Shown here: piece by piece, positions 62,001 through 64,000 of the stretch
How the letters are laid out: every line of letters starts with the position of its first letter
Position numbering within the stretch: position 1 is the first letter of the stretch
Assembly: GCF_010587385.1 (NCBI RefSeq)
Contig: NZ_CP047476.1
Span: forward strand, 434,001-498,000
DNA length: 64,000 bases
Reading direction: 5' to 3'
Source of the DNA: Vibrio astriarenae
GTDB lineage: Bacteria > Pseudomonadota > Gammaproteobacteria > Enterobacterales > Vibrionaceae
Position numbers and translations under genes: made by a program
The notes under the pieces: generated by a model
Seen by the model: only the letters and a program-made list of their open reading frames with translations
Told to the model about the DNA's origin: nothing
Databases searched by the model: none

Positions 62001-64000
62001 ATAACGGTAACGGCACCTATAGCTTCGCACCAAATGAGAACTTCAATGGTGATGTAGAGTTCACGTTTAATGTGAGTGATGGTACGGATACAGTCACGGC
62101 CAACATTGATGTCTCAGTGACACCAGTAGATGATGCACCAACGGTAGAAGGCAATCTGTCTTACACAGTCAATGAAGACGGCGAAATTACTCTAAGCCAA
62201 GAGCAACTTCTGTCGAATGTCTCTGATGTGGAGGGCGATAACGTAACGGCATCGAACCTATCGGTTGATGGCAACGCTGACGTCACTGCGAATGATGATG
62301 GTTCATTCACCATTACACCAGATGCAGACTGGAATGGAGATATCGATATTAGTTTCGATGTCTCTGATGGTGAGAACATTGTTGCGTCGGGTGCTGATCT
62401 CACGGTTAACCCTGTTAACGACTTACCACAACCACAGGACCAAGAGTTTACGGTTGAAGAAGACGGTACGTTAACGTTTACCGATGCAGACTTATTAGCC
62501 GGAGCAACCGATGTTGAGGGAGACGACCTGTCGGTAGAAGGAGTATCCTACACAGGCACTGATGGTATCTTGACGGACAATGGTAACGGCACCTACAGCT
62601 TCGCACCGAATGAGAACTTCAATGGTGATGTTGAGTTCACGTTTGATGTGAGCGATGGCACTGATACTGTTACGGCTAATATTGATGTCTCAGTGACACC
62701 AGTAGATGATGCACCAACGGTGGAAGGTAACCTGTCTTACACGGTGAATGAAGACGGAGAAATTACCCTTAGCCAAGAACAGTTGCTATCTAACGCGTCA
62801 GATGTAGAAGGTGATAACCTAACTGCGAGCAACCTGTCTGTTGACGGCAACGCTGAAGTGACTGTGAATGATGATGGTTCTTTCACTATTACTCCAGATG
62901 CTGACTGGAATGGAGATATCGATATTAGCTTCGATATCTCTGACGGTGCCAATGTCGTTCAAGCGCAGGCTGACCTCACGGTTAACCCTGTCAATGACCT
63001 ACCACAGCCACAGGACCAAGAGTTTACGGTTGAAGAAGACGGTACGTTAACCTTTACGGATGCGGACTTATTGGCCGGAGCAACCGATGTTGAGGGAGAC
63101 GATCTGTCGGTAGAAGGAATATCCTATACAGGCACTGATGGTATTCTGACGGATAACGGTAACGGCACCTATAGCTTTGCACCAAATGAGAACTTCAATG
63201 GTGATGTTGAGTTCACGTTTGATGTGAGTGATGGTACGGACACAGTCACGGCCAACATTGACGTTTCAGTGACCCCGGTTGATGATGCACCAACGGTAGA
63301 AGGTAATCTGTCTTACACAGTAAACGAAGACGGCGAAATTACTCTAAGCCAAGAGCAACTTCTGTCGAATGTGTCTGATGTGGAGGGCGATAACCTAACC
63401 GCATCGAACCTATCGGTTGATGGCAATGCTGAAGTGACAGTGAATGACGATGGCTCATTCACCATTACCCCAGATGCCGATTGGAACGGTGATATCGACA
63501 TCAGTTTCGATGTGTCTGATGGTGAGAACATTGTTGCTTCGGGCGCGGATCTAACCGTTAATCCTGTTAACGACTTACCGCAGCCTCAAGATCAAGAGTT
63601 CACTGTTCAAGAAGACGGCATCTTAACCTTCACTGATGCACACCTGATTCAAGGTGCAACGGATATTGAAGGAGATAACCTAACCGTTGAAGGCATTAGC
63701 TATGAAGGCACCGATGGTATCTTGACGGATAACGGTAACGGTACCTATAGCTTCGCACCGAACGAGAACTTCAACGGTGACGTCGAGTTCACATTTGATG
63801 TATCGGATGGTACTGACACTGTCACGGCTAATATCGATGTGTCGGTAACTCCGGTCGATGACGCGCCAACGGTTGAAGGCAGCCTGTCTTACACAGTAAA
63901 CGAAGACGGTGAAATTACCCTAAGCCAAGAGCAGCTTCTGTCGAATGTTTCAGATGTAGAAGGCGATAACTTAACGGCATCGAATCTATCGGTTGACGGC
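34367..64000 (+). CDS. Giant tandem-95 (cadherin-like) repeat protein, probable type I secreted adhesin (3'-truncated by window edge)
   Basis: An open frame runs from the ATG at 34367 to the window end without a stop, 9,878 codons. There is no signal peptide, as expected for type I export. Residues 1 to about 170 are low-complexity Ala/Gly/Ser/Asp/Gln with TAAG at 48-51. Linkers with a duplicated EDDFDSET follow. From about residue 220 come about 95 repeats of about 96 residues. Each has an EDGxLTxTxxxLL start, SDVEGDxL, an xNGDGTYSF or DDGSFTITP strand, NxNFNGDVxFTFDVSDG and a closing V-N-D-x-P. Two other domains interrupt the array. The divergent exporter operon is its likely secretion machine. 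The C-terminus is outside. Confidence 0.93.
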   Translation, partial: MADNNDPKNQENQLNDAEEQHVTPDAGSESQQANNKNQQSTAATAAATAAGSEDATAQANQDMASDPSGAGEGAEGAGSSAGASSQADTSGGSSGDSQSKSVDGSTDSGVGADAGGSGGGSGAGAGAQAVGGDAQAGSDGGTDAEGATQAASSGAAAPAAQASGGGAEEAAEDDFDSETVSEDFVVDVQDSSDESVSEVEDDFDSETTSTTFAVNVEGENDAPEASQDLAYIMDEDGTITFDQEQLLEYASDVDGDNLTASNLSVGENASVVDNGDGTFTVIPDENFNGELDLTFDISDGQETITSNIDLTVRPINDAPEPEDKAFSIEEDGVLTFTDADLLAGATDIEGDDLSIVGVNYTGADGILSDNGDGTYSFAPNDNFNGDVNFTFDVSDGTDTVTANMDVSVTPVDDAPVSGDLAYSVNEDGEITLSQEQLLSQASDVEGDDLTASNLAVDGNATVTANEDGSFTITPDADWNGDIDISFDISDGSNVVQAQADLTVNPVNDLPQPQDQAFTVEEDGTLTFTDADLLTGATDIEGDNLTVEGISYSGTDGILSDNGDGTYSFAPNENFNGDVEFTFEVSDGTDTVTANVDVSVTPVDDAPVSGDLAYSVNEDGEITLSQEQLLSQASDVEGDNLTASNLSVDGNAEVTVNDDGSFTITPDVDWNGDIDISFDISDGANVVQAQADLTVNPVNDLPQPQDQEFTVEEDGTLTFTDADLLAGATDIEGDELSVEGISYTGTDGILSDNGDGTYSFAPNENFNGDVEFTFDVSDGTDTVTANVDVSVTPVDDAPVSGDLAYSVNEDGEITLSQEQLLSQASDVEGDDLTASNLAVDGNATVTANDDGSFTITPDADWNGDIDISFDISDGSNVVQAQADLTVNPVNDLPQPQDQEFTVEEDGTLTFTDADLLAGATDIEGDNLTVEGISYEGTDGILSDNGDGTYSFAPNENFNGDVEFTFDVSDGTDTVTANIDVSVTPVDDAPTVEGNLSYTVNEDGEITLSQEQLLSNASDVEGDNLTASNLSVDGNATVTANDDGSFTITPDADWNGDIDISFDISDGSNVVQAQADLTVNPVNDLPQPQDQAFTVEEDGTLTFTDADLLTGATDIDGDDLSVESVSYTGTDGILTDNGNGTYSFAPNENFNGDVEFTFDVSDGTDTVTANIDVSVTPVDDAPTVEGNLSYTVNEDGEITLSQEQLLSNVSDVEGDNLTASNLSVDGNAEVTVNDDGSFTITPDADWNGDIDINFDVSDGENTVTSGADLIVNPVNDLPQPQDQEFTVQEDGILTFTDAHLLQGATDIEGDNLTVEGISYEGTDGILTDNGNGTYSFAPNENFNGDVEFTFDVSDGTDTVTANIDVSVTPVDDAPTVEGNLSYTVNEDGEITLSQEQLLSNVSDVEGDNLTASNLSVDGNAEVTVNDDGSFTITPDADWNGDIDISFDVSDGENIVASGADLTVNPVNDLPQPQDQEFTIQEDGILTFTDAHLLQGATDIEGDNLTVEGISYEGTDGILTDNGNGTYSFAPNENFNGDVEFTFDVSDGTDTVTANIDVSVTPVDDAPTVEGNLSYTVNEDGEITLSQEQLLSNVSDVEGDNLTASNLSVDGNAEVTVNDDGSFTITPDADWNGDIDISFDVSDGENIVASGADLTVNPVNDLPQPQDQEFTIQEDGVLTFTDAHLLQGATDIEGDNLTVEGISYEGTDGILTDNGNGTYSFAPNENFNGDVEFTFDVSDGTDTVTANIDVSVTPVDDAPVSGDLAYSVNEDGEITLSQEQLLSQASDVEGDDLTASNLSVDGNAEVTANDDGSFTITPDADWNGDIDISFDISDGNSVVQATADLTVNPVNDLPQPEDKAYTVEEDGTLTFTDEQLLENATDIDGDTLSVEGVSYTGADGVLTDNGDGTYSFAPNENFNGDVEFSFEVSDGTDTVTASIDVQVTEVNDPPVAGATSYTIQEDNSITISDEQLLANASDVEGEVAVEDVSYSGTDGVFADNGDGTYTFTPNENFSGDISLDVTVVDEYGATAETTAGIEVIEVNDPPIAGPTTYTIDEDSVLTFSESQILANASDVDGEVELVEISYDGPDGIFTVNGDGTCSFAPNENFNGEVQLNVTVTDDDGATVETVINVDVLPINDAPVSGSTAYQVDEDGAITISQEQLLSQASDVEGDDLIASNLSVDGNAEVTVNDDGSFTITPDADWNGDIDLSFDITDGTDTIQATADLTVNPVNDLPQPQDQAFTVEEDGTLTFTDADLLTGATDIDGDDLSVESVSYTGTDGILTDNGDGTYSFAPNENFNGDVEFTFDVNDGTDTVTANVDVSVTPVDDAPTVEGNLAYSVNEDGEITLSQEQLLSQASDVEGDDLTASNLAVDGNATVTANDDGSFTITPDADWNGDIDISFDISDGSNVVQAQADLTVNPVNDLPQPQDQEFTVEEDGTLTFTDADLLAGATDIEGDDLSVEGISYTGTDGILSDNGDGTYSFAPNENFNGDVEFTFDVSDGTDTVTANVDVSVTPVDDAPVSGDLAYSVNEDGEITLSQEQLLSQASDVEGDDLTASNLAVDGNATVTANDDGSFTITPDADWNGDIDISFDISDGANVVQAQADLTVNPVNDLPQPQDQEFTVEEDGTLTFTDADLLAGATDIEGDDLSVEGVSYTGTDGILSDNGDGTYSFAPNENFNGDVEFTFDVSDGTDTVTANVGVSVTPVDDAPVSGDLAYSVNEDGEITLSQEQLLSQASDVEGDDLTASNLSVDGNATVTANDDGSFTITPDADWNGDIDISFDISDGSNVVQAQADLTVNPVNDLPQPQDQEFTVEEDGTLTFTDADLLAGATDIEGDDLSVEGVSYTGTDGILSDNGDGTYSFAPNENFNGDVEFTFDVSDGTDTVTANVDVSVTPVDDAPVSGDLAYSVNEDGEITLSQEQLLSQASDVEGDDLTASNLAVDGNATVTANDDGSFTITPDADWNGDIDISFDISDGSNVVQAQADLTVNPVNDLPQPQDQAFTVEEDGTLTFTDADLLTGATDIDGDELSVESVSYTGTDGILTDNGNGTYSFAPNENFNGDVEFTFDVSDGTDTVTANIDVSVTPVDDAPTVEGNLSYTVNEDGEITLSQEQLLSNVSDVEGDSLTASNLSVDGNAEVTVNDDGSFTITPDADWNGDIDISFDVSDGENIVASGADLTVNPVNDLPQPQDQEFTVQEDGILTFTDAHLLQGATDIEGDNLTVEGISYEGTDGILTDNGNGTYSFAPNENFNGDVEFTFDVSDGTNTVTANIDVSVTPVDDAPTVEGSLSYTVNEDGEITLSQEQLLSNVSDVEGDNLTASNLSVDGNAEVTVNDDGSFTITPDADWNGDIDISFDVSDGENIVVSGADLTVNPVNDLPQPQDQEFTVQEDGILTFTDAHLLQGATDIEGDNLTVEGISYEGTDGILTDNGNGTYSFAPNENFNGDVEFTFDVSDGTDTVTANIDVSVTPVDDAPTVEGNLSYTVNEDGEITLSQEQLLSNVSDVEGDNLTASNLSVDGNAEVTVNDDGSFTITPDADWNGDIDISFDVSDGENIVASGADLTVNPVNDLPQLQDQEFTIQEDGVLTFTDAHLLQGATDIEGDNLTVEGISYEGTDGILTDNGNGTYSFAPNENFNGDVEFTFDVSDGTDTVTANIDVSVTPVDDAPVSGDLAYSVNEDGEITLSQEQLLSQASDVEGDDLTASNLSVDGNAEVTANDDGSFTITPDADWNGDIDISFDISDGNSVVQATADLTVNPVNDLPQPQDQEFTVEEDGTLTFTDADLLTGATDIEGDDLSVETVSYTGTDGILSDNGDGTYSFAPNENFNGDVEFTFDVSDGTDTVTANVDVSVTPVDDAPVSGDLAYSVNEDGEITLSQEQLLSQASDVEGDDLTASNLAVDGNATVTANDDGSFTITPDADWNGDIDISFDISDGSNVVQAQADLTVNPVNDLPQPQDQEFTVEEDGTLTFTDADLLAGATDIEGDDLSVEGISYTGTDGILSDNGDGTYSFAPNENFNGDVEFTFDVSDGTDTVTANIDVSVTPVDDAPVSGDLAYSVNEDGEITLSQEQLLSQASDVEGDDLTASNLSVDGNAEVTANDDGSFTITPDADWNGDIDISFDISDGNSVVQATADLTVNPVNDLPQPQDQEFTVEEDGTLTFTDADLLTGATDIEGDDLSVETVSYTGTDGILSDNGDGTYSFAPNENFNGDVEFTFDVSDGTDTVTANVDVSVTPVDDAPVSGDLAYSVNEDGEITLSQEQLLSQASDVEGDDLTASNLSVDGNATVTANDDGSFTITPDADWNGDIDISFDISDGSNVVQAQADLTVNPVNDLPQPQDQAFTVEEDGTLTFTDADLLAGATDIEGDDLSVEGVSYTGTDGILSDNGDGTYSFAPNENFNGDVEFTFDVSDGTDTVTANVDVSVTPVDDAPVSGDLAYSVNEDGEITLSQEQLLSQASDVEGDDLTASNLSVDGNAEVTANDDGSFTITPDADWNGDIDISFDISDGNSVVQATADLTVNPVNDLPQPQDQEFTVEEDGTLTFTDADLLTGATDIEGDDLSVETVSYTGTDGILSDNGDGTYSFAPNENFNGDVEFTFDVSDGTDTVTANVDVSVTPVDDAPVSGDLAYSVNEDGEITLSQEQLLSQASDVEGDDLTASNLAVDGNATVTANDDGSFTITPDADWNGDIDISFDISDGSNVVQAQADLTVNPVNDLPQPQDQEFTVEEDGTLTFTDADLLAGATDIEGDDLSVEGISYTGTDGILSDNGDGTYSFAPNGNFNGDVEFTFDVSDGTDTVTANVDVSVTPVDDAPVSGDLAYSVNEDGEITLSQEQLLSQASDVEGDDLTASNLSVDGNATVTANDDGSFTITPDADWNGDIDISFDISDGSNVVQAQADLTVNPVNDLPQPQDQEFTIQEDGILTFTDADLLAGATDIEGDDLSVEGISYTGTDGILSDNGDGTYSFAPNENFNGDVEFTFDVSDGTDTVTANVDVSVTLVDDAPVSGDLAYSVNEDGEITLSQEQLLSQASDVEGDDLTASNLSVDGNATVTANDDGSFTITPDADWNGDIDISFDISDGSNVVQAQADLTVNPVNDLPQPQDQEFTIQEDGILTFTDADLLTGATDIEGDDLSVEGVSYTGTDGILSDNGDGTYSFAPNENFNGDVEFTFDVSDGTDTVTANVDVSVTPVDDAPVSGDLAYSVNEDGEITLSQEQLLSQASDVEGDDLTASNLAVDGNATVTANDDGSFTITPDADWNGDIDISFDISDGSNVVQAQADLTVNPVNDLPQPQDQEFTVEEDGTLTFTDADLLAGATDIEGDDLSVEGVSYTGTDGILSDNGDGTYSFAPNENFNGDVEFTFDVSDGTDTVTANVDVSVTPVDDAPVSGDLAYSVNEDGEITLSQEQLLSQASDVEGDDLTASNLSVDGNATVTANDDGSFTITPDADWNGDIDISFDISDGSNVVQAQADLTVNPVNDLPQPQDQEFTIQEDGILTFTDADLLAGATDIEGDDLSVEGVSYTGTDGILSDNGDGTYSFAPNENFNGDVEFTFDVSDGTDTVTANVDVSVTPVDDAPVSGDLAYSVNEDGEITLSQEQLLSQASDVEGDDLTASNLAVDGNATVTANDDGSFTITPDADWNGDIEISFDISDGANVVQAQADLTVNPVNDLPQPQDQAFTVEEDGTLTFTDADLLTGATDIDGDDLSVESVSYTGTDGILSDNGDGTYSFAPNENFNGDVEFTFDVSDGTDTVTANVDVSVTPVDDAPVSGDLAYSVNEDGEITLSQEQLLSQASDVEGDDLTASNLSVDGNATVTANDDGSFTITPDADWNGDIDISFDISDGSNVVQAQADLTVNPVNDLPQPQDQEFTIQEDGILTFTDAHLLQGATDIEGDNLTVENISYEGTDGILTDNGNGTYSFAPNENFNGDVEFTFDVSDGTDTVTANIDVSVTPVDDAPTVEGNLSYTVNEDGEITLSQEQLLSNVTDVDGDNLSASNLSVDGNASVTANDDGSFTITPDADWNGDIDISFDVSDGENIVASGADLTVNPVNDLPQPQDQEFTIQEDGILTFTDAHLLQGATDIEGDNLTVEGISYEGTDGILTDNGNGTYSFAPNENFNGDVEFTFDVSDGTDTVTANIDVSVTPVDDAPTVEGNLSYTVNEDGEITLSQEQLLSNVTDVDGDNLSASNLSVDGNASVTANDDGSFTITPDADWNGDIDISFDVSDGENIVASGADLTVNPVNDLPQPQDQEFTIQEDGILTFTDAHLLQGATDIEGDNLTVEGISYEGTDGILTDNGNGTYSFAPNENFNGDVEFTFDVSDGTETVTANIDVSVTPVDDAPTVEGNLSYTVNEDGEITLSQEQLLSNVTDVDGDNLSASNLSVDGNASVTANDDGSFTITPDADWNGDIDISFDVSDGENIVASGADLTVNPVNDLPQPQDQEFTIQEDGILTFTDAHLLQGATDIEGDNLTVEGISYEGTDGILTDNGNGTYSFAPNDNFNGDVEFTFDVSDGTDTVTANIDVSVTPVDDAPTVEGNLSYTVNEDGEITLSQEQLLSNVSDVEGDDLTASNLSVDGNASVTANEDGSFTITPDADWNGDIDISFDVSDGENIVASGADLTVNPVNDLPQPQDQEFTIQEDGILTFTDAHLLQGATDIEGDNLTVEGISYEGTDGILTDNGNGTYSFAPNENFNGDVEFTFDVSDGTDTVTANVDVSVTPVDDAPVSGDLAYSVNEDGEITLSQDQLLSQASDVEGDDLTASNLSVDGNASVTANEDGSFTITPDADWNGDIDISFDISDGNNVVQAQADLTVNPVNDLPQPEDKAYTVEEDGTLTFTDDQLLENATDVEGDDLSVEGVSYTGTDGVLTDNGNGTYSFAPNENFSGDVEFSFEVSDGIDTVTASIDVQVTEVNDPPVAGPTSYTIDEDSVLTFSESQILANASDIDGEVELVEISYDGPDGIFTVNGDGTCSFAPNENFNGEVQLNVTVTDDDGATVDTVINVDVLPINDAPVSGTTAYQVDEDGSITISQEQLLSQASDVEGDDLTASNLTVDGNAEVTANDDGSFTITPDADWNGDIDLSFDITDGTDTIQATADLTVNPINDLPQPQDHEFTMQEDGILTFTDEQLLENATDIDGDDLSVEGVSYSGTDGILTDNGDGTYSFAPNENFNGDVEFTFDVSDGTDIVTANVDVSVTPVDDAPTVDGNLAYTIDEDGQITLSQDQLLTHASDVEGDTLTAQNLSVDGNATVTANEDGSFTITPDADWNGDIDISFDVSDGNNVVQGTADLTVNPVNDAPDAGDEIFIQAEEDQTVGVTLREEPSIRLDQAPEHGIIEAHLNDEWVELEVGIEIPADTEVRFVANEDDVAAGTHTTQVGTFDDNASVDDWGTEIDPYTREFVDGDLTVTVQSNDDPLGAWNGNTHIGHGIGDTDRQGLSGDEKLTVTVEGQDINEISFHLDGLGGWFMEESRHFTEVEIKAFNADGDVIDSMTYHKEDRGSYETDYTLTVDEPVSYFELGTIQGNGTYVVQNMTVSQTCPDEAIFTSIGVDGSEITETVNLQIREGDSEIDLTAELPNIEIDTEGATQFASVVITEEQLLAQATDIDSENLDIQNLELVGDNAENATLTDNGDGTWTVTPDENFHGEIELGYQVTDGELTDDNIININFESVNDAPIVSGPIVLSTDEDVGITFNAEDLLANASDVEGDELSITDISYSGDNGELIDNGDGSYTFMPNENFNGEVDIDYAVFDGQDTTETHLDLTVIPVNDVPVPGEPLHTQMLENGTIVIEAKDLLAGASDVDGDILHIENLLLVDQTQGTLTDNGDNTFTFEPATDFHGDVNLTFDISDGIASAPSTASIDVEMVNEGPEVSGPVDAVVDEDGTITITQEELLENASDVDGDDLEAVNLQTNDPNATIVENADGSFTITPSENFFGEIEFTYDVTDAIETVSAGLNLTVNPVNDLPDVPDLSFTTQDGESITLTQDQLLAQATDIEGDDLTAVNVTSLNDNVEVVDNGDGTFTLTTEEGYFGNADLTFDVSDGTDTVTANIDLTVEFVNDAPDADAVSATVEEDGSILVTQEMLLENAYDVDGDDLYATGLTTNDPNATVVDNGDGTFTVTPSEDFNGQIQFDYEVNDGELSTSTQLNLDVTPVNDAPEAEGLAFEMQEDGTLLITDEQLLENATDIDGDVLSVSDVSYTGDQGELVDNGDGTYSFTPSEHFSGDLQLGFTVSDGEAEVSQTLDVHVEAVADAPDLVVTDGEGQEVGDSTIVTEPGGTVELNIGASLVDQDLSETLTVEVDGIPEGTVVRYDNESVLNDQDNGITSFNDTEITVTFEGETAGFQNAAGYYKVDEDGNITGVEVVYENASQVGGGGDLLPGQSSFSFPIEEGESFNLFLIPNGFNHNDFDAMQDGSFEFRDANGEPATMDTVDPQLVFVGEDGDVTVVQGQFGDAVFHGGSSSDLNQDGIEHTRTTINEDGELVYGFEDLYGGGDADYTDFNFTIDVGEVNSQIYSGEVTVGEDGSVVIPTTAIDQTIEFVLPEDVQETFDITVSATATELSNDDAETVSQTITIDIEHAPEADAVSAQVDEDGSIIITQEDLLANATDLDGDDLTALNLSTDDENVTITDNGDGTYTLTPDADFNGDIEFTFDVSDGDQIVSTDLNLTVNPVNDAPIPEDKAYTVEEDGTLTFTDEQLLENAVDIDGDDLTVEGVSYTGTDGVLSDNGDGTYTFAPNENFSGDVDFTFNVSDGTDTVTANIDVQVTEVNDPPVAGPTSYTIDEDSVLTFSESQVLANASDVDGEVELVEISYDGPDGIFSVNGDGTCSFAPNENFNGEVQLNVVITDDDGATVETVVNVDVLPINDAPVSGSTAYTVDEDGSITISQEQLLSQTSDVEGDDLTASNLTVDGNAEVTANEDGSFTITPDADWNGDIDLSFDITDGTDTIQATADLTVNPVNDLPQPEDQAFTVEEDGTLTFTDADLLTGATDIDGDDLSVEGVSYTGTDGILTDNGDGTYSFAPNENFNGDVEFTFDVSDGTDTVTANVDVSVTPVDDAPTVEGNLAYTVNEDGEITLSQEQLLSNVSDVEGDDLTASNLSVDGNAEVTANDDGSFTITPDADWNGDIDISFDVSDANNVVQAQADLTVNPVNDLPQPEDQAFTVEEDGTLTFSDADLLTGATDIDGDDLTVEGISYSGTDGILTDNGNGTYSFAPNENFNGDVEFTFNVSDGTDTVTANIDVSVTPVDDAPTVEGNLSYTVNEDGEITLSQEQLLSNVSDVEGDNVTASNLSVDGNADVTANDDGSFTITPDADWNGDIDISFDVSDGENIVASGADLTVNPVNDLPQPQDQEFTVEEDGTLTFTDADLLAGATDVEGDDLSVEGVSYTGTDGILTDNGNGTYSFAPNENFNGDVEFTFDVSDGTDTVTANIDVSVTPVDDAPTVEGNLSYTVNEDGEITLSQEQLLSNASDVEGDNLTASNLSVDGNAEVTVNDDGSFTITPDADWNGDIDISFDISDGANVVQAQADLTVNPVNDLPQPQDQEFTVEEDGTLTFTDADLLAGATDVEGDDLSVEGISYTGTDGILTDNGNGTYSFAPNENFNGDVEFTFDVSDGTDTVTANIDVSVTPVDDAPTVEGNLSYTVNEDGEITLSQEQLLSNVSDVEGDNLTASNLSVDGNAEVTVNDDGSFTITPDADWNGDIDISFDVSDGENIVASGADLTVNPVNDLPQPQDQEFTVQEDGILTFTDAHLIQGATDIEGDNLTVEGISYEGTDGILTDNGNGTYSFAPNENFNGDVEFTFDVSDGTDTVTANIDVSVTPVDDAPTVEGSLSYTVNEDGEITLSQEQLLSNVSDVEGDNLTASNLSVDG
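37909..39600 (+). repeat. Type II couplet block (three copies, 576 bp)
   Basis: Here the A domain reads LSYTVNEDGEITLSQEQLL with SNVSDVEGDNL, and its end changes to GEN-x-V-x-SGADL. The partner B domain changes together to EDGILTFTDAHLLQGATD and SYEGTDGILTDNGNG. The two variants always travel as a pair. The same type appears at about 43650-45360, 52250-54540 and again after 63300, so the couplet is the unit of duplication. Confidence 0.85.
45397..48260 (+). repeat. Higher-order repeat of 1,146 bp (two couplets)
   Basis: The marker sequence GACGTCGAAGGCGATGACTT, not used in neighbouring couplets, occurs at 45461, 46607 and 47753, exactly 1,146 bp apart. The flanking 400 or more bases look identical in all three copies. 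This is a recent amplification of a four-domain, 382-residue block, nested in the 573-bp couplet repeat. Confidence 0.88.
56282..57110 (+). other. Unrecognised beta-rich domain inserted in the repeat array
   Basis: This encodes about 276 residues unlike the repeats. It starts DAGDEIFIQAEEDQTVGV, with a first part reading LDQAPEHGIIEAHLNDEW. A Trp/His/Gly-rich core follows (PLGAWNGNTHIGHGIGD, then EISFHLDGLGGWFMEESRHF and FELGTIQGNGTYVVQNM). It contains Lys, Arg, His and a Cys (SQTCPDE), which the repeats lack. A jelly-roll carbohydrate-binding domain would fit the pattern, but I cannot name a family. Confidence 0.7.
57111..59145 (+). repeat. Divergent tandem-95 repeats (about 7 domains)
   Basis: Seven repeats here differ from each other and from the main couplets at both protein and DNA level (for example LSTDEDVGITFNAEDLLANA, SATVEEDGSILVTQEMLLEN, AFEMQEDGTLLITDEQLLEN). 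They keep the EDG, LL, DVDGD and NGDGT landmarks. They look older than the homogenised arrays on either side. Confidence 0.85.
59146..60120 (+). other. DUF4114-containing segment of the giant protein
   Basis: This encodes about 325 residues without tandem-95 sequence. After a strand-rich lead (VVTDGEGQEVGDSTIVTEPG) comes a segment matching DUF4114 (PF13448). It has SFSFPIEEGESFNLFLIPNG in the first part and the typical closing GFEDLYGGGDADYTDFNFTI. DUF4114 occurs in secreted calcium-binding and surface proteins of marine bacteria. Its function is not known. The usual Asp/Gly cluster is present, which suggests calcium binding. Confidence 0.75.
60125..64000 (+). repeat. Second main tandem-95 array (about 13-14 domains in window, continuing)
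   Basis: Couplets like those of the first array resume, first divergent ones, then type I and, from about 62150 and 63300, type II. A block with TIDEDSVLTFSESQ and GDGTCSFAPNENFNGEVQLN at about 60700-61000 matches blocks at about 40490-40790 and 55135-55430, so longer modules have also been copied across the gene. The window ends inside an A domain (NLSVDG). Confidence 0.9.

Noticed and set aside
35056..63531. A regular series of minus-strand open frames of about 71-117 codons across the giant gene
   Set aside because: They recur with the 573/576-bp period, sit at the same place in each couplet, lack ribosome sites and encode Ser/Pro-rich low-complexity sequence. They are shadows of the repeat codons on the other strand.
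35024..64000. CRISPR array or non-coding satellite
   Set aside because: The repeats are long, directly abutting, in frame and protein-coding. There are no short repeats with unique spacers.

Overview
The window looks like a chromosomal segment from a Vibrio or close relative of the Vibrionaceae. The reasons are moderate GC, tauABC genes, an NspS/MbaA-type polyamine/c-di-GMP pair, a HopJ-family protein, an AarF/ABC1 kinase, many c-di-GMP and phosphorelay proteins, and a very large type I secreted tandem-95 (cadherin-like) repeat protein. Species and chromosome cannot be told from the sequence alone. I saw no rRNA, tRNA, CRISPR array, insertion sequence or phage gene.

Left part (1-18600): ordinary accessory and housekeeping genes. 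In order they are the taurine transporter tauABC (tauA cut by the window edge), an endonuclease III-like glycosylase, a HopJ-family protein, a small unknown protein, a chemoreceptor and a DCC thiol-disulfide protein. Next comes a PotD-like periplasmic sensor with a GGDEF/EAL protein (NspS/MbaA type), then a periplasmic molybdopterin-domain-like protein with a second degenerate GGDEF protein. After these are an SRPBCC protein, a YdcH-type protein, a YeiH exporter divergent from its LysR regulator, a maltose-acetyltransferase-type enzyme, a DsbA-family protein, an EamA transporter and an ABC1 kinase.

Middle part (18600-34210): a signalling and secretion island. A three-gene minus-strand operon encodes a hybrid histidine kinase with two receivers, a small PstS-like periplasmic protein and an outer-membrane porin. 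A divergent RpoS-like sigma factor follows, with a possible 12-codon upstream ORF. A seven-gene minus-strand cluster then encodes an HPt-like protein, an HlyD/LapC-type adaptor, a histidine-kinase-like protein, a TolC/LapE-type outer-membrane protein, two ABC half-transporters and a small unknown protein. The kinase-like protein has Tyr where the phospho-accepting His should be, and the HPt-like protein has Asn there. The kinase-like protein still ends in an intact receiver. Both ABC ATPases have degenerate catalytic motifs, so the exporter is best read as an asymmetric heterodimer.

Right part (34367-64000 and beyond): one open reading frame, transcribed away from the exporter operon, fills the rest of the window without a stop (9,878 codons so far). 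It starts with about 170 residues of Ala/Gly/Ser/Asp-rich low complexity that contain a TAAG tetrapeptide. About 95 cadherin-like repeats of about 96 residues follow, grouped in couplets of 573 or 576 bp. They are interrupted by an unrecognised beta-rich domain (56282-57110) and a DUF4114-like domain (within 59146-60120). A typical couplet carries about 44 acidic residues and no Lys, Arg, His, Cys or Met. The C-terminus, where RTX repeats and the secretion signal would be expected, lies outside the window.

Working model (inference): the giant protein is an adhesin or surface rod exported by the adjacent type I system. Its production or retention would be controlled by the pseudo-kinase/receiver/pseudo-HPt set encoded inside the exporter operon, perhaps fed by the nearby hybrid kinase and alternative sigma factor.
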